In this document: piece after piece, positions 1-9,219 of the stretch
How positions within the stretch are numbered: the first letter of the stretch is position 1
Layout: the number at the start of each line of letters is the position of its first letter
Assembly (NCBI RefSeq): GCF_016743335.1
Contig: NZ_WCJE01000005.1
Span: 22,186 to 86,185, forward strand
DNA from: Streptococcus suis
Lineage (GTDB): Bacteria > Bacillota > Bacilli > Lactobacillales > Streptococcaceae
Direction of reading: 5' to 3'
DNA length: 64,000 nt
The notes under the pieces: generated by a model
What the model saw: only the letters and a program-made list of their open reading frames with translations
The model's database searches: none
Told to the model about the DNA's origin: nothing
Position numbers and translations under genes: made by a program

Positions 1-939
1 AGACTTGCCTGCAATATCAAGTCCTAACGCTTTTGCGACATCACGGAAGGCTGCTGGTACGCGTTTAGCGTTTTCACGTTCAATGATTGGCAAAATCATC
101 GCACAACAGACACCATGTGGTAGGTCATAAACAGCTCCCAACTGATGAGCCATAGAGTGCACATAACCTAGACCAGCATTATTGAAACTCATACCGCCAA
201 GGAATATAGCATGAACCATAGCCTCACGCGCTTCGATATCCTGACCATTCTCAACCGCTCGTGGCAGATATTCCTTGATCAGCTCGATTGCGCCCATAGA
301 CAACTTCTTAGTCACACCGTAAGCACCTGGAGTTACCAAGGCCTCAATAGCGTGGGTCAGAGCATCCATACCCGTTGCCGCCGTTAAAGCTGCTGGCTTG
401 GATAACATCAGTTCAGGGTCGTTGACAGACATCACAGCTAGACTGTTTTTGTCCACCATCACCATTTTGACCTTGCGTTCTTCGTCTGTAATCACATAGT
501 TAATGGTAATCTCAGCTGAGGTACCTGCTGTTGTGTTAATAGCAACGACTGGCAGCCCTTTTCTCTCTGACTTATGAAGCCCTTCGTAGTCTTGAGGTTT
601 GCCACCGTTTGTCGCCATAATGGAAATACAGCTTGCCGCATCCTGAGGAGAGCCACCACCAACTGAGATGATGAAATCACAGTCATTTTCCTGCAGAACA
701 GCTAGTCCGTCGTAAACATTTTTACAAGTTGGGTTGGGATCCACATGGCTAAAGACCACATAGTCCACACCTACTTCATCAAGTGGCTTGGTCACTTTTG
801 GTAGAATGTCACTTGTCAGCAGAAATTCATCCGTCACAAGCAGAGCCTTTTTGTAGCCCAATTCTTTGACATAGCCACCAATTTCGTTGACACAACCGCG
901 ACCAATCAAGTTGACCGCTGGGACGTAAAATGTTGCCAT
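1..939 (-). CDS. Iron-containing alcohol dehydrogenase (3' end cut by window edge)
   Basis: The first 313 codons are in the window; the family is usually about 380 residues, so roughly the last 70 lie outside. My translation starts MATFYVPAVNLIGRGCV, has the NAD-binding GGGSPQDAA segment near residue 100, and carries the iron ligands of the family in GMDALTHAIEAL, GYVHSMAHQLGA and YDLPHGVC. It should interconvert an aldehyde or ketone and an alcohol with NAD(H) in the cytosol. The start is fixed by AAGGAGG ahead of the ATG. A Rex-like operator overlaps the promoter, consistent with control by the NADH/NAD ratio. Substrate is not readable; it could be a fermentative alcohol dehydrogenase or a lactaldehyde or propanediol reductase. 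Confidence 0.9.
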   Translation of the reverse strand, partial: MATFYVPAVNLIGRGCVNEIGGYVKELGYKKALLVTDEFLLTSDILPKVTKPLDEVGVDYVVFSHVDPNPTCKNVYDGLAVLQENDCDFIISVGGGSPQDAASCISIMATNGGKPQDYEGLHKSERKGLPVVAINTTAGTSAEITINYVITDEERKVKMVMVDKNSLAVMSVNDPELMLSKPAALTAATGMDALTHAIEALVTPGAYGVTKKLSMGAIELIKEYLPRAVENGQDIEAREAMVHAIFLGGMSFNNAGLGYVHSMAHQLGAVYDLPHGVCCAMILPIIERENAKRVPAAFRDVAKALGLDIAGKS

Positions 940-956
940 AGACAACCTCCTTGTAT

Positions 957-980
957 TTGTGAATTTATAAACAAATTATA
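957..980 (-). promoter_or_regulatory. Rex-like operator next to the -10 of the alcohol dehydrogenase gene
   Basis: Positions 957-974 read TTGTGAATTTATAAACAA. The left half is a perfect Rex half-site (TTGTGAA) and the right half an imperfect partner. It adjoins a TATAAT hexamer on the minus strand at 975-980. Rex represses fermentative dehydrogenases in streptococci when NADH is low. The site is an inference from motif and context. Confidence 0.45.
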
Positions 981-1092
981 TGATAAAAGTATCGTTTTAG
1001 ATAGAACAATTCTATACCATTTTTGTAACAAATATACAGATAGTTCTCAAATACTTTAGATGTTGAGAATTGAATACAAATCTAACTAAAAA

Positions 1093-1520
1093 TTATTTCG
1101 TGAAAAAATGCTCAATTGCTGGAATGGAAACTTGATTGAAGTTATTGTCAATCCATTGTACCCTGCCCTCTACAGTCACAAAATACGATGATGGAATCAA
1201 TTGATTGGCCTCAACAGCATATTGATAAGGCACCACCTCGTCATGGGTTTCTTGCACAATCAGAGCAAGGGAGGAACCTTTCTTATTTAACAATCAATAT
1301 CATTACTAGGTGCATCGTTTAGATAAACCGTACCAAGTTGAGCGTTTTTATGTGTGAACCCTGTAGGAAAATGATTCGTTGAAGGGACACAAAAATTTGC
1401 ATAGTTTTCCTTGACATCATCAAACAAAACAGAGACAGAAAGAATCAAAACAAGATTTTTAACTAAAAACTTAACTACATAAACTCTCTCAAAAAAGTAA
1501 AACAGGTATCTCTGTTTCAT
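1093..1520 (-). pseudogene. Decayed alpha/beta hydrolase
   Basis: Two adjacent minus-strand fragments look like the two ends of one hydrolase. The upstream fragment (1287-1520, 77 codons) has a hydrophobic N-terminal stretch of the kind that anchors such proteins, followed by VPSTNHFPTGFTHKNAQLGT. The downstream fragment (1093-1293, 66 codons, different frame) has THDEVVPYQYA, the acid-loop region near the C-terminus of alpha/beta hydrolases, where Asp belongs to the catalytic triad. The middle of the fold, including the GxSxG nucleophile, is missing, so an internal deletion plus frameshift is likely. It is not expected to be functional. The family assignment rests on short segments. Confidence 0.55.
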
Positions 1521-1608
1521 TTAAAGACTATCTGTTTCCCTTATTTATGCTGTATTCTACAAAATATATTGTTTTGCTAGCTTACATGTACTAAACAATT
1601 ATTTCAAA

Positions 1609-4134
1609 TTATTTATACAGTAATTTCACTTCTCCTGTAAGTCCAAACGGTTCAACCAGTAAATACTGATTTAATCCCCCTCGAAATTGCGTTCCTAGTG
1701 TATTCGTCACTTCAATTCGTATTGAATTTTCACCAGTTCTCAACCAATCTTTAATCTCATAAATATACGGTGGAGCTATACGCACTCCGATGGATTTGCC
1801 ATTAATAAATACCTCGGCTACCTCATAAGCACAGCCAAGATCAATTCCAAATACGGTTTCAAAATCCGATATTTCTATGGAAGTTTCATAGGCTACAGTA
1901 CCAGAAACTCTATCAAAACCTTCCATAGTATTTAATGGTCTTATTACTGAAGACTCGTCAATATCAACAAAATGTGTCGTACTACCTGCTTTAAAGTAAC
2001 TCATTTTCCAGTCAGAATGTATGACCTCAGTCTTTTGAATGTCTACCTCAGGGTTAGCATCTCGTTCTTCTCCAAATATCCAAATAATGGTTTCAAATGG
2101 TTTTAATTTTAAGGTATTTGAAGTGACTTGATAGTATTTATCCATATAAGCATCATATGCCACTGGGTTCCTATGTTCATTTACAAAATGAATATGCGTA
2201 TCTACTACTTTATGTAAACTTTCATTGAAAAACATCCAATAATCTAACCCATCTTTTTGATAGTGGTAATAGACCAAATCCTTACATGGATTACTTAATT
2301 TGATTTCCGCACTTTTTTCTACTGCTGTAGCTAAATCATCCAGCGTAACTATACGACCTGGAATAGAATGATTCGTACTTTCTATTCTTCCATCTATGAA
2401 AACAAGATCAATCCCTTGAGTTTCTAATTTTTTAAATGTCTTTAAAATTTCGTTAGGAATATAGTCTGTATAAGGAATCACTATTGTTTTAAATTCCTGA
2501 TGATTAATAACAAGATTTCCTCCACTCACCTCTGCTAACTTCAACAAATCATAAGGAACAATTTCAAAGTCGAGTTGGGCTTGAGTCAGTATACGTGCAG
2601 GCACTTCTACTGGCATGTAATTTCTTGAAGCCCACTCAAATTCTGCTGGATAAAATAAAGCAATGTTTGACTTATGATTTCCACCACTAAATAGTGACAT
2701 CAAGCGGTTCATATAATTGGTCAAATATGACATATACGGAAACTGCGGATTATTACCATGTGCATAAAAATGGGGTGGACAATCAAAATCTGGATAAGCT
2801 TTTGGACTAAAGGCATGGGGAACAATATAGTTAATACCGCGAACAATTAAATGATCTGCAATCCATTTCATTGTTTTTAATCCTTCGTTCCAACCATAGG
2901 CCCCAAAAGCTTCACACATAGCACGACCTTTTTTATGTGGATACAATTGAGAAGCAGATGCCCCTAATTTAGCAAGAGCATAGTGATAAAATTGACCATC
3001 ACTTCCACCTGTCTGATAAGCATCATGATGATATGGCATGCCAGGAACAATTTGACCACCAATCACATCAATTCCTGAATAATGCTGTGCCTCTTGTCCA
3101 CGGAAAAAATGGCCAGCCCCATAGCCTAGTCTTGCATGAGCTCCATTATCTTCGATATTATGACCTAAATAATCCACTCCGTGTTCTTGACACCAATCAG
3201 CAAGTACTTTCACAAAATTTTCATTATAGGCAAGTGTCACTTTATTCATAAATTCATATCGAACTTCTCTCTCTTTGCCATCGATATCCGATACCCAAAG
3301 CAACGGAAGAGAGGTATTTGGAAAATCGAGTATATTTTCAAAATCTTTTTTCCAAGGCAAGACCATATCTGTTTTACCAATCCATGCCTCCGTACCTTTC
3401 ATATTACCAAAGCGCGGTTCATCCGAGAAGAACCCTGTAATTGTTGAACCAAAAAATTCACCAACATGCTCATAGTGTTTTTCATACACTTCACTCACTA
3501 ATACTTGCGTTGCTTCAGCTTGTAGTGGATTTAGATAATCTTTAGTTGCCTCTTCTCCACCTTCATGGGTTGAAAAAACAACAAAAACAGACCAATCACC
3601 AACTGGAATATCTAAGTAAATCGTGTCGTTTTTAAACTGATGACTTACATCTATCAAAGTATCTGCAATGATTGGATCCCCATCTACTGTCGTTGAGATT
3701 TCTCTCTGAGCTAGATATACACCGAGAATATCAATCATTTCAGTTTGTCCTACTTCCCACGGACGTCCTTTTAATTGACTGGCATCAATTCTAGCACCTT
3801 CAAATGGCCCTACAATATCATACCGTCTCATTGTCAGGTATTGTTTTTTCAATTCAGGATAAGATTCTTTTATTTTTCCATTTGCAAAACCTGTTGGAAA
3901 ATGTGAATCGTCTAGTATCCAAACTTTCATGTCACGCTTTTGACATTCTCGCAATATGATGTGTACATCTTTCCACCATTTTTCACCAACAAAATCTGGA
4001 TGCGGACGAGATTCAATGCAGAGTGCTTTCATACCTGAATTATAAATTTTTTCAACATATTCTACTAGAATATCTTCTTCCTCACCATGTTGCCAGAAAA
4101 AGGGAAAAAGATGATTTTCTACCACTTGATTCAT
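1609..4134 (-). CDS. Large glycoside hydrolase, GH106-like architecture
   Basis: An 841-residue protein without a signal peptide, so it probably acts on imported sugar. The N-terminal two thirds look like a (beta/alpha)8 barrel: it opens with FPFFWQHGEEEDILVEYV, then IESRPHPDF, and VWILDDSHFPTGFANG, with many Asp, Glu and Trp residues further on. The last 150 residues look like a jelly-roll sugar-binding domain (DLGCAYEVAEVFINGKSIG), as in GH2 and GH106 enzymes. I take the internal ATG at 4134, with GGAGGT 6 nt upstream, rather than the longer reading frame. The PTS and GH140-like genes lie just upstream, but a hairpin at 4164-4198 separates it from them. Exact family and substrate (rhamnoside, glycosyl-apioside, other) are not certain. 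Confidence 0.65.
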   Translation of the reverse strand: MNQVVENHLFPFFWQHGEEEDILVEYVEKIYNSGMKALCIESRPHPDFVGEKWWKDVHIILRECQKRDMKVWILDDSHFPTGFANGKIKESYPELKKQYLTMRRYDIVGPFEGARIDASQLKGRPWEVGQTEMIDILGVYLAQREISTTVDGDPIIADTLIDVSHQFKNDTIYLDIPVGDWSVFVVFSTHEGGEEATKDYLNPLQAEATQVLVSEVYEKHYEHVGEFFGSTITGFFSDEPRFGNMKGTEAWIGKTDMVLPWKKDFENILDFPNTSLPLLWVSDIDGKEREVRYEFMNKVTLAYNENFVKVLADWCQEHGVDYLGHNIEDNGAHARLGYGAGHFFRGQEAQHYSGIDVIGGQIVPGMPYHHDAYQTGGSDGQFYHYALAKLGASASQLYPHKKGRAMCEAFGAYGWNEGLKTMKWIADHLIVRGINYIVPHAFSPKAYPDFDCPPHFYAHGNNPQFPYMSYLTNYMNRLMSLFSGGNHKSNIALFYPAEFEWASRNYMPVEVPARILTQAQLDFEIVPYDLLKLAEVSGGNLVINHQEFKTIVIPYTDYIPNEILKTFKKLETQGIDLVFIDGRIESTNHSIPGRIVTLDDLATAVEKSAEIKLSNPCKDLVYYHYQKDGLDYWMFFNESLHKVVDTHIHFVNEHRNPVAYDAYMDKYYQVTSNTLKLKPFETIIWIFGEERDANPEVDIQKTEVIHSDWKMSYFKAGSTTHFVDIDESSVIRPLNTMEGFDRVSGTVAYETSIEISDFETVFGIDLGCAYEVAEVFINGKSIGVRIAPPYIYEIKDWLRTGENSIRIEVTNTLGTQFRGGLNQYLLVEPFGLTGEVKLLYK

Positions 4135-4163
4135 AAAAATACCTCCAAAAACATACAATAGAT

Positions 4164-4198
4164 AAAATCCTACCAATATTAGGTAAAGGTAGGATTTT
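4164..4198 (-). terminator. Intercistronic hairpin between PTS and hydrolase genes
   Basis: AAAATCCTACC at 4164-4174 pairs perfectly with GGTAGGATTTT at 4188-4198 across a 13-nt loop. On the minus strand a short T run belongs to the stem end. It would act as an internal terminator or mRNA processing/stability stem and should lower expression of the distal hydrolase relative to the PTS gene. Confidence 0.55.
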
Positions 4199-4290
4199 TA
4201 AATAATTTATTCGATAATTAATCAAATATTGGAATGAATTTATCACAATATAGACTTATTTTAAAATAGTATAGTTTGTACAACCATAAA

Positions 4291-5652
4291 TTACTCAGCT
4301 TTTTTTCCTGGTCCAAAGACAATACTTAAGATTAATGGAACGAAAAAGGCAATAATTGTAGCAAAAATATATGAATATAAGCTAGATAAATTACCATCCG
4401 GTGAAACGAAGAACGGATATGAGAGAAGTCCGGCACCACCAAAACCATATATCAATGCTCCATTAAAGCCTTGTACCGCTCCGGCTAAGCCACCACCAAT
4501 GAACGCATAAATAAATTGTCGACGATATGGTAGAGCCACACTATAAATGATTGGTTCAGTAATCCCTACCAAACCTGTAACTCCAGTTGAAAATCCAGTA
4601 GCTTTTTCTTTTTGATTTTTCGATTTTAATGCAAATCCAATTGCAGAACCTGCAAGAGCAAAGACGGTTACTTGGAAGACTGCATTAATAGGATCTTGAC
4701 CCAGACTGGTGATATTATTAATAAGAACTGGAATAAATGCGTAGTGAAGACCAAATATAACAACAATTTGCCAGAATGCACCACCAATAATGCCAAATAA
4801 TAGAGGGCTAAAACCATAAATCGCCATTACAATTGATGCAAGTCCGTTTGAAACCCACGTCATAACGGGACCTAGCACTAAAAAGGCTAGTGGAGCTGTG
4901 ATCAGAACAGTCAGAAGAGGCGCAAACATCATTCGAATAGATTCATGAAGTTTCGGTTTAACAAAATTTTCAATTTTTGCTGCCACATATGATGCAATCA
5001 TTGCAGGAAAGAGCGATTGAGTATAATTGACCAACACAATAGGAATTCCAAAGAAAGTCATCGCAGTTCCTTCGCTATACGCAGTTACAACATCAGGGAA
5101 CACTAATCCTGCACCAAGCATTGCACCAATAAACGGATTTCCTCCATAGACCTTACTTGCGTTATAACCAACCCAGATAGGCAAATAGTAGAAGAACGCT
5201 TGAGAAACAGAATACCATATTTGATATGCCCCATCTGTCTCTTTTAACCAACCGGCAACAACTGCAATTGTGAGCAACCCTTTGATAATACCCGCAGCAC
5301 CCATAACACCAAATGTAGGTGTCATAATTCCAACGATAGATTTAAAGAATCTATTAAATAAGTTGCCTTCTACTTTTTCACTACTTGTTTCCTCGTCGGT
5401 TGTTGGTAACCCGATTTGTTTCATAAAAGTTTCATATACATCAGGAACATTTAAACCAATGATAATCTGGTACTGACCGCCTGAAAACACTGAACCAGCA
5501 ACTTTTTCGATAGTATCAACTTTATTCTTATCCACCAAGGACTCATCTTTGAGTACCAAACGTAAACGAGTTGCACAATGTGTAGCTCGTGATATATTTT
5601 CCTTTCCACCAACAGCAGAAAGAATTTCTTGAGACATTAATTCATACGTCAT
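4291..5652 (-). CDS. PTS sugar transporter subunit EIIBC, glucose/sucrose superfamily
   Basis: A 453-residue membrane protein that imports and phosphorylates a sugar. The N-terminal EIIB domain carries the phosphorylated cysteine (Cys26, in HCATRLRLVLKD). The rest is an EIIC domain with about ten hydrophobic segments and the conserved GITEPIIYSVALPY signature. There is no EIIA domain at the C-terminus and no EIIA gene nearby, so it must take phosphate from an EIIA encoded elsewhere. Only 11 nt separate it from the upstream GH140-like gene, and AAGGAGAAG precedes the ATG, so the two are surely cotranscribed. The substrate is not identifiable from sequence; the neighbours suggest a plant glycoside. 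Confidence 0.9.
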   Translation of the reverse strand: MTYELMSQEILSAVGGKENISRATHCATRLRLVLKDESLVDKNKVDTIEKVAGSVFSGGQYQIIIGLNVPDVYETFMKQIGLPTTDEETSSEKVEGNLFNRFFKSIVGIMTPTFGVMGAAGIIKGLLTIAVVAGWLKETDGAYQIWYSVSQAFFYYLPIWVGYNASKVYGGNPFIGAMLGAGLVFPDVVTAYSEGTAMTFFGIPIVLVNYTQSLFPAMIASYVAAKIENFVKPKLHESIRMMFAPLLTVLITAPLAFLVLGPVMTWVSNGLASIVMAIYGFSPLLFGIIGGAFWQIVVIFGLHYAFIPVLINNITSLGQDPINAVFQVTVFALAGSAIGFALKSKNQKEKATGFSTGVTGLVGITEPIIYSVALPYRRQFIYAFIGGGLAGAVQGFNGALIYGFGGAGLLSYPFFVSPDGNLSSLYSYIFATIIAFFVPLILSIVFGPGKKAE

Positions 5653-5663
5653 TTTTCTTCTCC

Positions 5664-7013
5664 TTATTTTTTTATAATTAAGACTGCATCTTTCATAAAA
5701 TGATGCATATTGACGACTGTTTTATTGAACTGTTCAATATATATAGCGGAAACAATTTCTTGTTTATGATCATCTAAGCTAATATATAACATATCTTTCG
5801 AAGACAAATCCCCCTTTAATTGTAATTTAATATTAGAAGGTACATAGATAATCCATTCTGTCTCTGTCTCTGCAGCACGAATTTCCTTAACAGCTTGGTA
5901 ACAATTTGGGATTGAATTTAATCCCTGTTGAAAAACACTTGAGTTCTCATTAAGACCATTTTGAATAATCGTTTGATTGGGAACTAGTTGTTCAAAATGA
6001 TGCTTTTCCATGAACGATTTTAAATAACCATAATCTGACGCACCTTTGAATGTCAAAGCCTGATGCCAATCATATGGTGTTTCAAATGACTCTCCAATTG
6101 ATGAATCAAACTCCATACGTTCGTCATGCCAAGACCAAATTCCATGAGCACCATAGGTTATTCCAGCCTGAGCTCCAGATAAGATACTTTGCCATGCCAC
6201 TTTCCGTACATCTTCTCGTGAAAAACGACCATAAGCATTTCGACTAAAGCCCATCATTTCATAACATGGTTCTGAATTCAAAACTGGTTTCTTAGGCTCT
6301 TTATTAGCAAAGTATTCTCCCAACTCGTAGCACATAGATGGATAGAGCTGGTTGTGACCAGACTGGTACATATAGAAATCCAGATTCGGATTCTCTTCTA
6401 ATTGTTTCGGTAAATCCTTTTCTCTACCGCGTATATGTAAAGTTGTCAAAGCGTTTGGAGATAATAATTTCACTGTATTTAAACAAATTGAATAGTACTC
6501 ATTAATAACTTCCTCTGTCTGAAAGTCCGTATCTCCGCTAATGATATATATAGGATTATATTGATCAAATCGATTAACTACCATTCGTGTATAAGCTTCA
6601 ACTTCTTCTTTTGGGAATAAGCCAACTTGTCTAATCTTTAGATCACTTGCCCAAGTATTTGGTAAATAATTACACCATAATAATACTAAAGCAATTACTA
6701 TTCCCTTATCTCTAGCTGTAGCAACCATTCGTTCCGCTCGATCAAAATATTCTTGATTAGGTTGGCTAAAATCAAATTCACCATTTTCATTTACATGAAA
6801 AGGCAAATAGTTTAAATTGGTCGTACTGGAATCCCATTGCCAAAGCATATTTACCTGAATGACATTAAATCCTTGCATTCTACGTGTATCCAGATAGTAT
6901 TCCCAGGCTTCTTCACTGATATTGGTAAAAGCGCTCCAACAGGTATCGGCTAAATAGAACCAAGGCTTATTGTCTTTTATAAAGTTTTTTTTAGTTTCGG
7001 AAATTTCTAACAT
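5664..7013 (-). CDS. DUF4038/GH140-like glycoside hydrolase
   Basis: A 449-residue cytosolic protein (no signal peptide). The opening segment (FIKDNKPWFYLADTCWSAF, then YYLDTRRMQGFNVIQVNMLWQW) matches the DUF4038 TIM-barrel domain found in GH140. The characterised GH140 enzyme is an apiosidase acting on rhamnogalacturonan-II fragments. The C-terminal 90 residues form a small beta domain, as is usual in the family. I prefer the ATG at 7013, preceded by GAAAGGG, over one ten codons earlier that lacks a ribosome site. It heads the operon with the PTS gene. DUF4038 proteins have other, uncharacterised activities, so apiosidase is only the leading guess. Confidence 0.7.
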   Translation of the reverse strand: MLEISETKKNFIKDNKPWFYLADTCWSAFTNISEEAWEYYLDTRRMQGFNVIQVNMLWQWDSSTTNLNYLPFHVNENGEFDFSQPNQEYFDRAERMVATARDKGIVIALVLLWCNYLPNTWASDLKIRQVGLFPKEEVEAYTRMVVNRFDQYNPIYIISGDTDFQTEEVINEYYSICLNTVKLLSPNALTTLHIRGREKDLPKQLEENPNLDFYMYQSGHNQLYPSMCYELGEYFANKEPKKPVLNSEPCYEMMGFSRNAYGRFSREDVRKVAWQSILSGAQAGITYGAHGIWSWHDERMEFDSSIGESFETPYDWHQALTFKGASDYGYLKSFMEKHHFEQLVPNQTIIQNGLNENSSVFQQGLNSIPNCYQAVKEIRAAETETEWIIYVPSNIKLQLKGDLSSKDMLYISLDDHKQEIVSAIYIEQFNKTVVNMHHFMKDAVLIIKK

Positions 7014-7083
7014 TTTAACCCTTTCACGATATTTTAGTAACATTTTTTTATCACGACAAATTCAAGTCTGGTTACTTTTACAC

Positions 7084-7112
7084 TTGTAATTATAGCGCTT
7101 TCATATTATAAT
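7084..7112. promoter_or_regulatory. Overlapping divergent promoters with a cre site
   Basis: On the plus strand TTGTAA (7084-7089), a 17-nt spacer and TATAAT (7107-7112) form a good promoter for the AraC gene. On the minus strand TATAAT occupies 7110-7105 and would serve the hydrolase-PTS operon. Between them TTATAGCGCTTTCA (7090-7103) matches the CcpA cre consensus on the minus strand with one mismatch. A single CcpA site could therefore repress both directions. Confidence 0.6.
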
Positions 7113-7161
7113 TTAAATATCAATAATTTATACTATTTATAACATTTTTTTGGATTATATT

Positions 7162-8160
7162 ATGAACGAAACTAAACTAAAAAATTATTTATATACCTTG
7201 ACAAAATCCGAGGAACTCTATCTAAAAAAAATATATTTTGATTATTCGAATGCTAACAAAACAATACAACGAGATAAAGATATTGTTTATCAATTTTCGT
7301 TAAAGGAAGTTATTGAAAGTCAAAATGGAGGGCAGTTTTTCATTCGGAAACAGAGTAGATTCGCGCCTGTACCTACACATATAACGGATGCGATTGAACT
7401 AAACTATGTTTATCATGGTAATAGTACACACTATATAAATGGACAAAAAATTATTCTGCAAGAAGGTGACTTAATTTTGATTGATACAAATACTACTCAT
7501 GCAGTTGAAAGTCCAAACTATGAGGATATTATTATCAGTATAAATATCAATCCCGATTATTTCAAAGACCATTTTCTCAACCAACTCAGCAGCTCGTCCC
7601 CATTAGTTAAATTTCTTTATCACGCTATCTCAGATAGCCAAAATACCAATCAATACCTCTTATATCGCCAACAATCCTCTCCACAACTTCACCTTCTTTT
7701 TCAACAACTGCTAATGGAGGAAGTTGAACCGAAACTCTTAAGCCTCCAAGTAAAAAATCATTACTTTCAGTTAATCCTTTTAGAATTAATAAGATCGTTT
7801 TCGGTTGAAGTAAACGGAACTAGTGACGATAGCCATAAACTTCAACTTCTATTAAATGTACTGGAATATATAAATCAAGAATATGCTTCAATTACCTTAG
7901 AGTCTTGCGCAAACGCCTTCGGTTATAATACAAGTTATTTTAGTCATCTAATAAAAACGATTTCTGGACAGAATTTCAAAAAATTACTACAAAAAAAGCG
8001 GCTTGAGGTCAGTCGTGAACTATTGACAATATCAACTAAATCAATACAGGAAATTGCTCATGAAGTGGGATATTCAAATCTCACCCAATATTACAGTGAT
8101 TTTAAGAAAGCCTTTCACATGACCCCTGCATCATATAGAAAAAACTCAGAGCTAGATTGA
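7162..8160 (+). CDS. AraC-family transcriptional regulator
   Basis: A 332-residue regulator with an N-terminal cupin-like ligand domain (around residues 70-115, YVYHGNSTHYINGQKIILQEGD) and a C-terminal AraC DNA-binding domain with two helix-turn-helix units (roughly residues 220-325), ending EVGYSNLTQYYSDFKKAFHMTPASYRK. It is divergent from the hydrolase-PTS operon and shares its promoter region, so it most likely activates that operon in response to the imported sugar. I use the ATG at 7162; a TTG four codons earlier is possible. Neither has a strong ribosome site. The 3' end forms half of a terminator stem. Confidence 0.9.
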   Translation: MNETKLKNYLYTLTKSEELYLKKIYFDYSNANKTIQRDKDIVYQFSLKEVIESQNGGQFFIRKQSRFAPVPTHITDAIELNYVYHGNSTHYINGQKIILQEGDLILIDTNTTHAVESPNYEDIIISININPDYFKDHFLNQLSSSSPLVKFLYHAISDSQNTNQYLLYRQQSSPQLHLLFQQLLMEEVEPKLLSLQVKNHYFQLILLELIRSFSVEVNGTSDDSHKLQLLLNVLEYINQEYASITLESCANAFGYNTSYFSHLIKTISGQNFKKLLQKKRLEVSRELLTISTKSIQEIAHEVGYSNLTQYYSDFKKAFHMTPASYRKNSELD

Positions 8161-8184
8161 AAGGTCAATCTAGCTCTGAGTTTT
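8141..8184. terminator. Strong bidirectional terminator after the AraC gene
   Basis: A perfect 19-bp stem: 8141-8159 pairs with 8166-8184, with a 6-nt loop. A-rich and T-rich ends on both strands make it work for the AraC transcript and for the convergent kinase-esterase operon. The left arm includes the last codons of the AraC gene. Confidence 0.9.
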
Positions 8185-8284
8185 ACACAATGAAAATCAA
8201 GATTCCTCTCAGAAATGAGACCCATTTTAAACTGAAGCTGATCAATTCGAGTTGTCAACAGATTGCATTGATTTTTACATAGTA

Positions 8285-9193
8285 TTAATTTTCAATTGGA
8301 TGATAAAAACCTCCATTTCGTGTTTTAAACGGAACGATCCATTCGAGAAATAAATCAATCCATTTATAGACTTGTGCATTCATATTACTAGCCTTTGTTC
8401 CCGTACGCAAATCTCCAAGAACTAAACCATGTTTCCCTTTATCAAATAAATGCAATTCATAAGGTATCCCTGCTTTTTCTAATTCAAGGCTGAATTCCAA
8501 CGCACCTATTGAGGGAGTCAAAACATCTTCTCTTGTGTGCCAAATAAATGTTGGTGGCGTCAAAGATGAAACATTATTTATTAAATTTAACTCTTTTATA
8601 GTAGCTTCGCTTGGATTAACATCTCCTGTCGCAGCATAAATAACATTGTCTATGGATGTAGAATTTGCTGTTTTAGGTTTCAAATCATAAGCAGCATATG
8701 CCAGAAGCAAATGAGTTGGCCTGTAAAGACTTCTATCTTTCCCAACTAACTTTTCTAACCATTCTTCATGCCATCTCGTACCTAATAATCCTGCCACATT
8801 CCCACCAGCTGAAAATCCTCCTACAATAATATAATCCGTATCAACAGCAAATTGCTCTGAATTTTCTCTTAAAAAAGCTACTGCCTCAGCTAAACTGACA
8901 AGCGGATTCGGAAACATACTTACTGGCTTAACGGGAAGTTTTTCACTATCACTTACTGACATAACTTCCCTACCTTCTGTTGCATAATGTACCACTACAA
9001 CATGAAATCCTTCAGCCAAAAACCTTAAGGCTACTGATTCATCTTCACGAAAAGATGTCCAAAGATAAGCACCACCAGGACAAATAACAATTGTTGGATA
9101 TTTTCGTGCGCTATCAATTTCTTCATTAGCCTCTTGAAAATAGTATTTTGCATAAGAACCATCAATGCTCAATTTTTTTTCAAAATAGTTCAT
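8285..9193 (-). CDS. Alpha/beta hydrolase (acetyl-esterase type)
   Basis: A 302-residue cytosolic esterase of the sugar-ester type. The nucleophile motif is GGFSAGG with Ser128; the likely acid is Asp223 (HTREDVLTP) and the base His255 (KGKHGLVLG). An oxyanion-type CPGGAYLW segment lies near residue 40. It is the last gene of the operon that encodes a kinase, an isomerase and a split transketolase, so removal of acyl groups from a plant-derived sugar is the natural guess. GAGGTGAGG precedes the ATG. The exact substrate cannot be read from sequence. Confidence 0.85.
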   Translation of the reverse strand: MNYFEKKLSIDGSYAKYYFQEANEEIDSARKYPTIVICPGGAYLWTSFREDESVALRFLAEGFHVVVVHYATEGREVMSVSDSEKLPVKPVSMFPNPLVSLAEAVAFLRENSEQFAVDTDYIIVGGFSAGGNVAGLLGTRWHEEWLEKLVGKDRSLYRPTHLLLAYAAYDLKPKTANSTSIDNVIYAATGDVNPSEATIKELNLINNVSSLTPPTFIWHTREDVLTPSIGALEFSLELEKAGIPYELHLFDKGKHGLVLGDLRTGTKASNMNAQVYKWIDLFLEWIVPFKTRNGGFYHPIEN

Positions 9194-9219
9194 ACCCTCA
9201 CCTCATTCATACTCACTTG

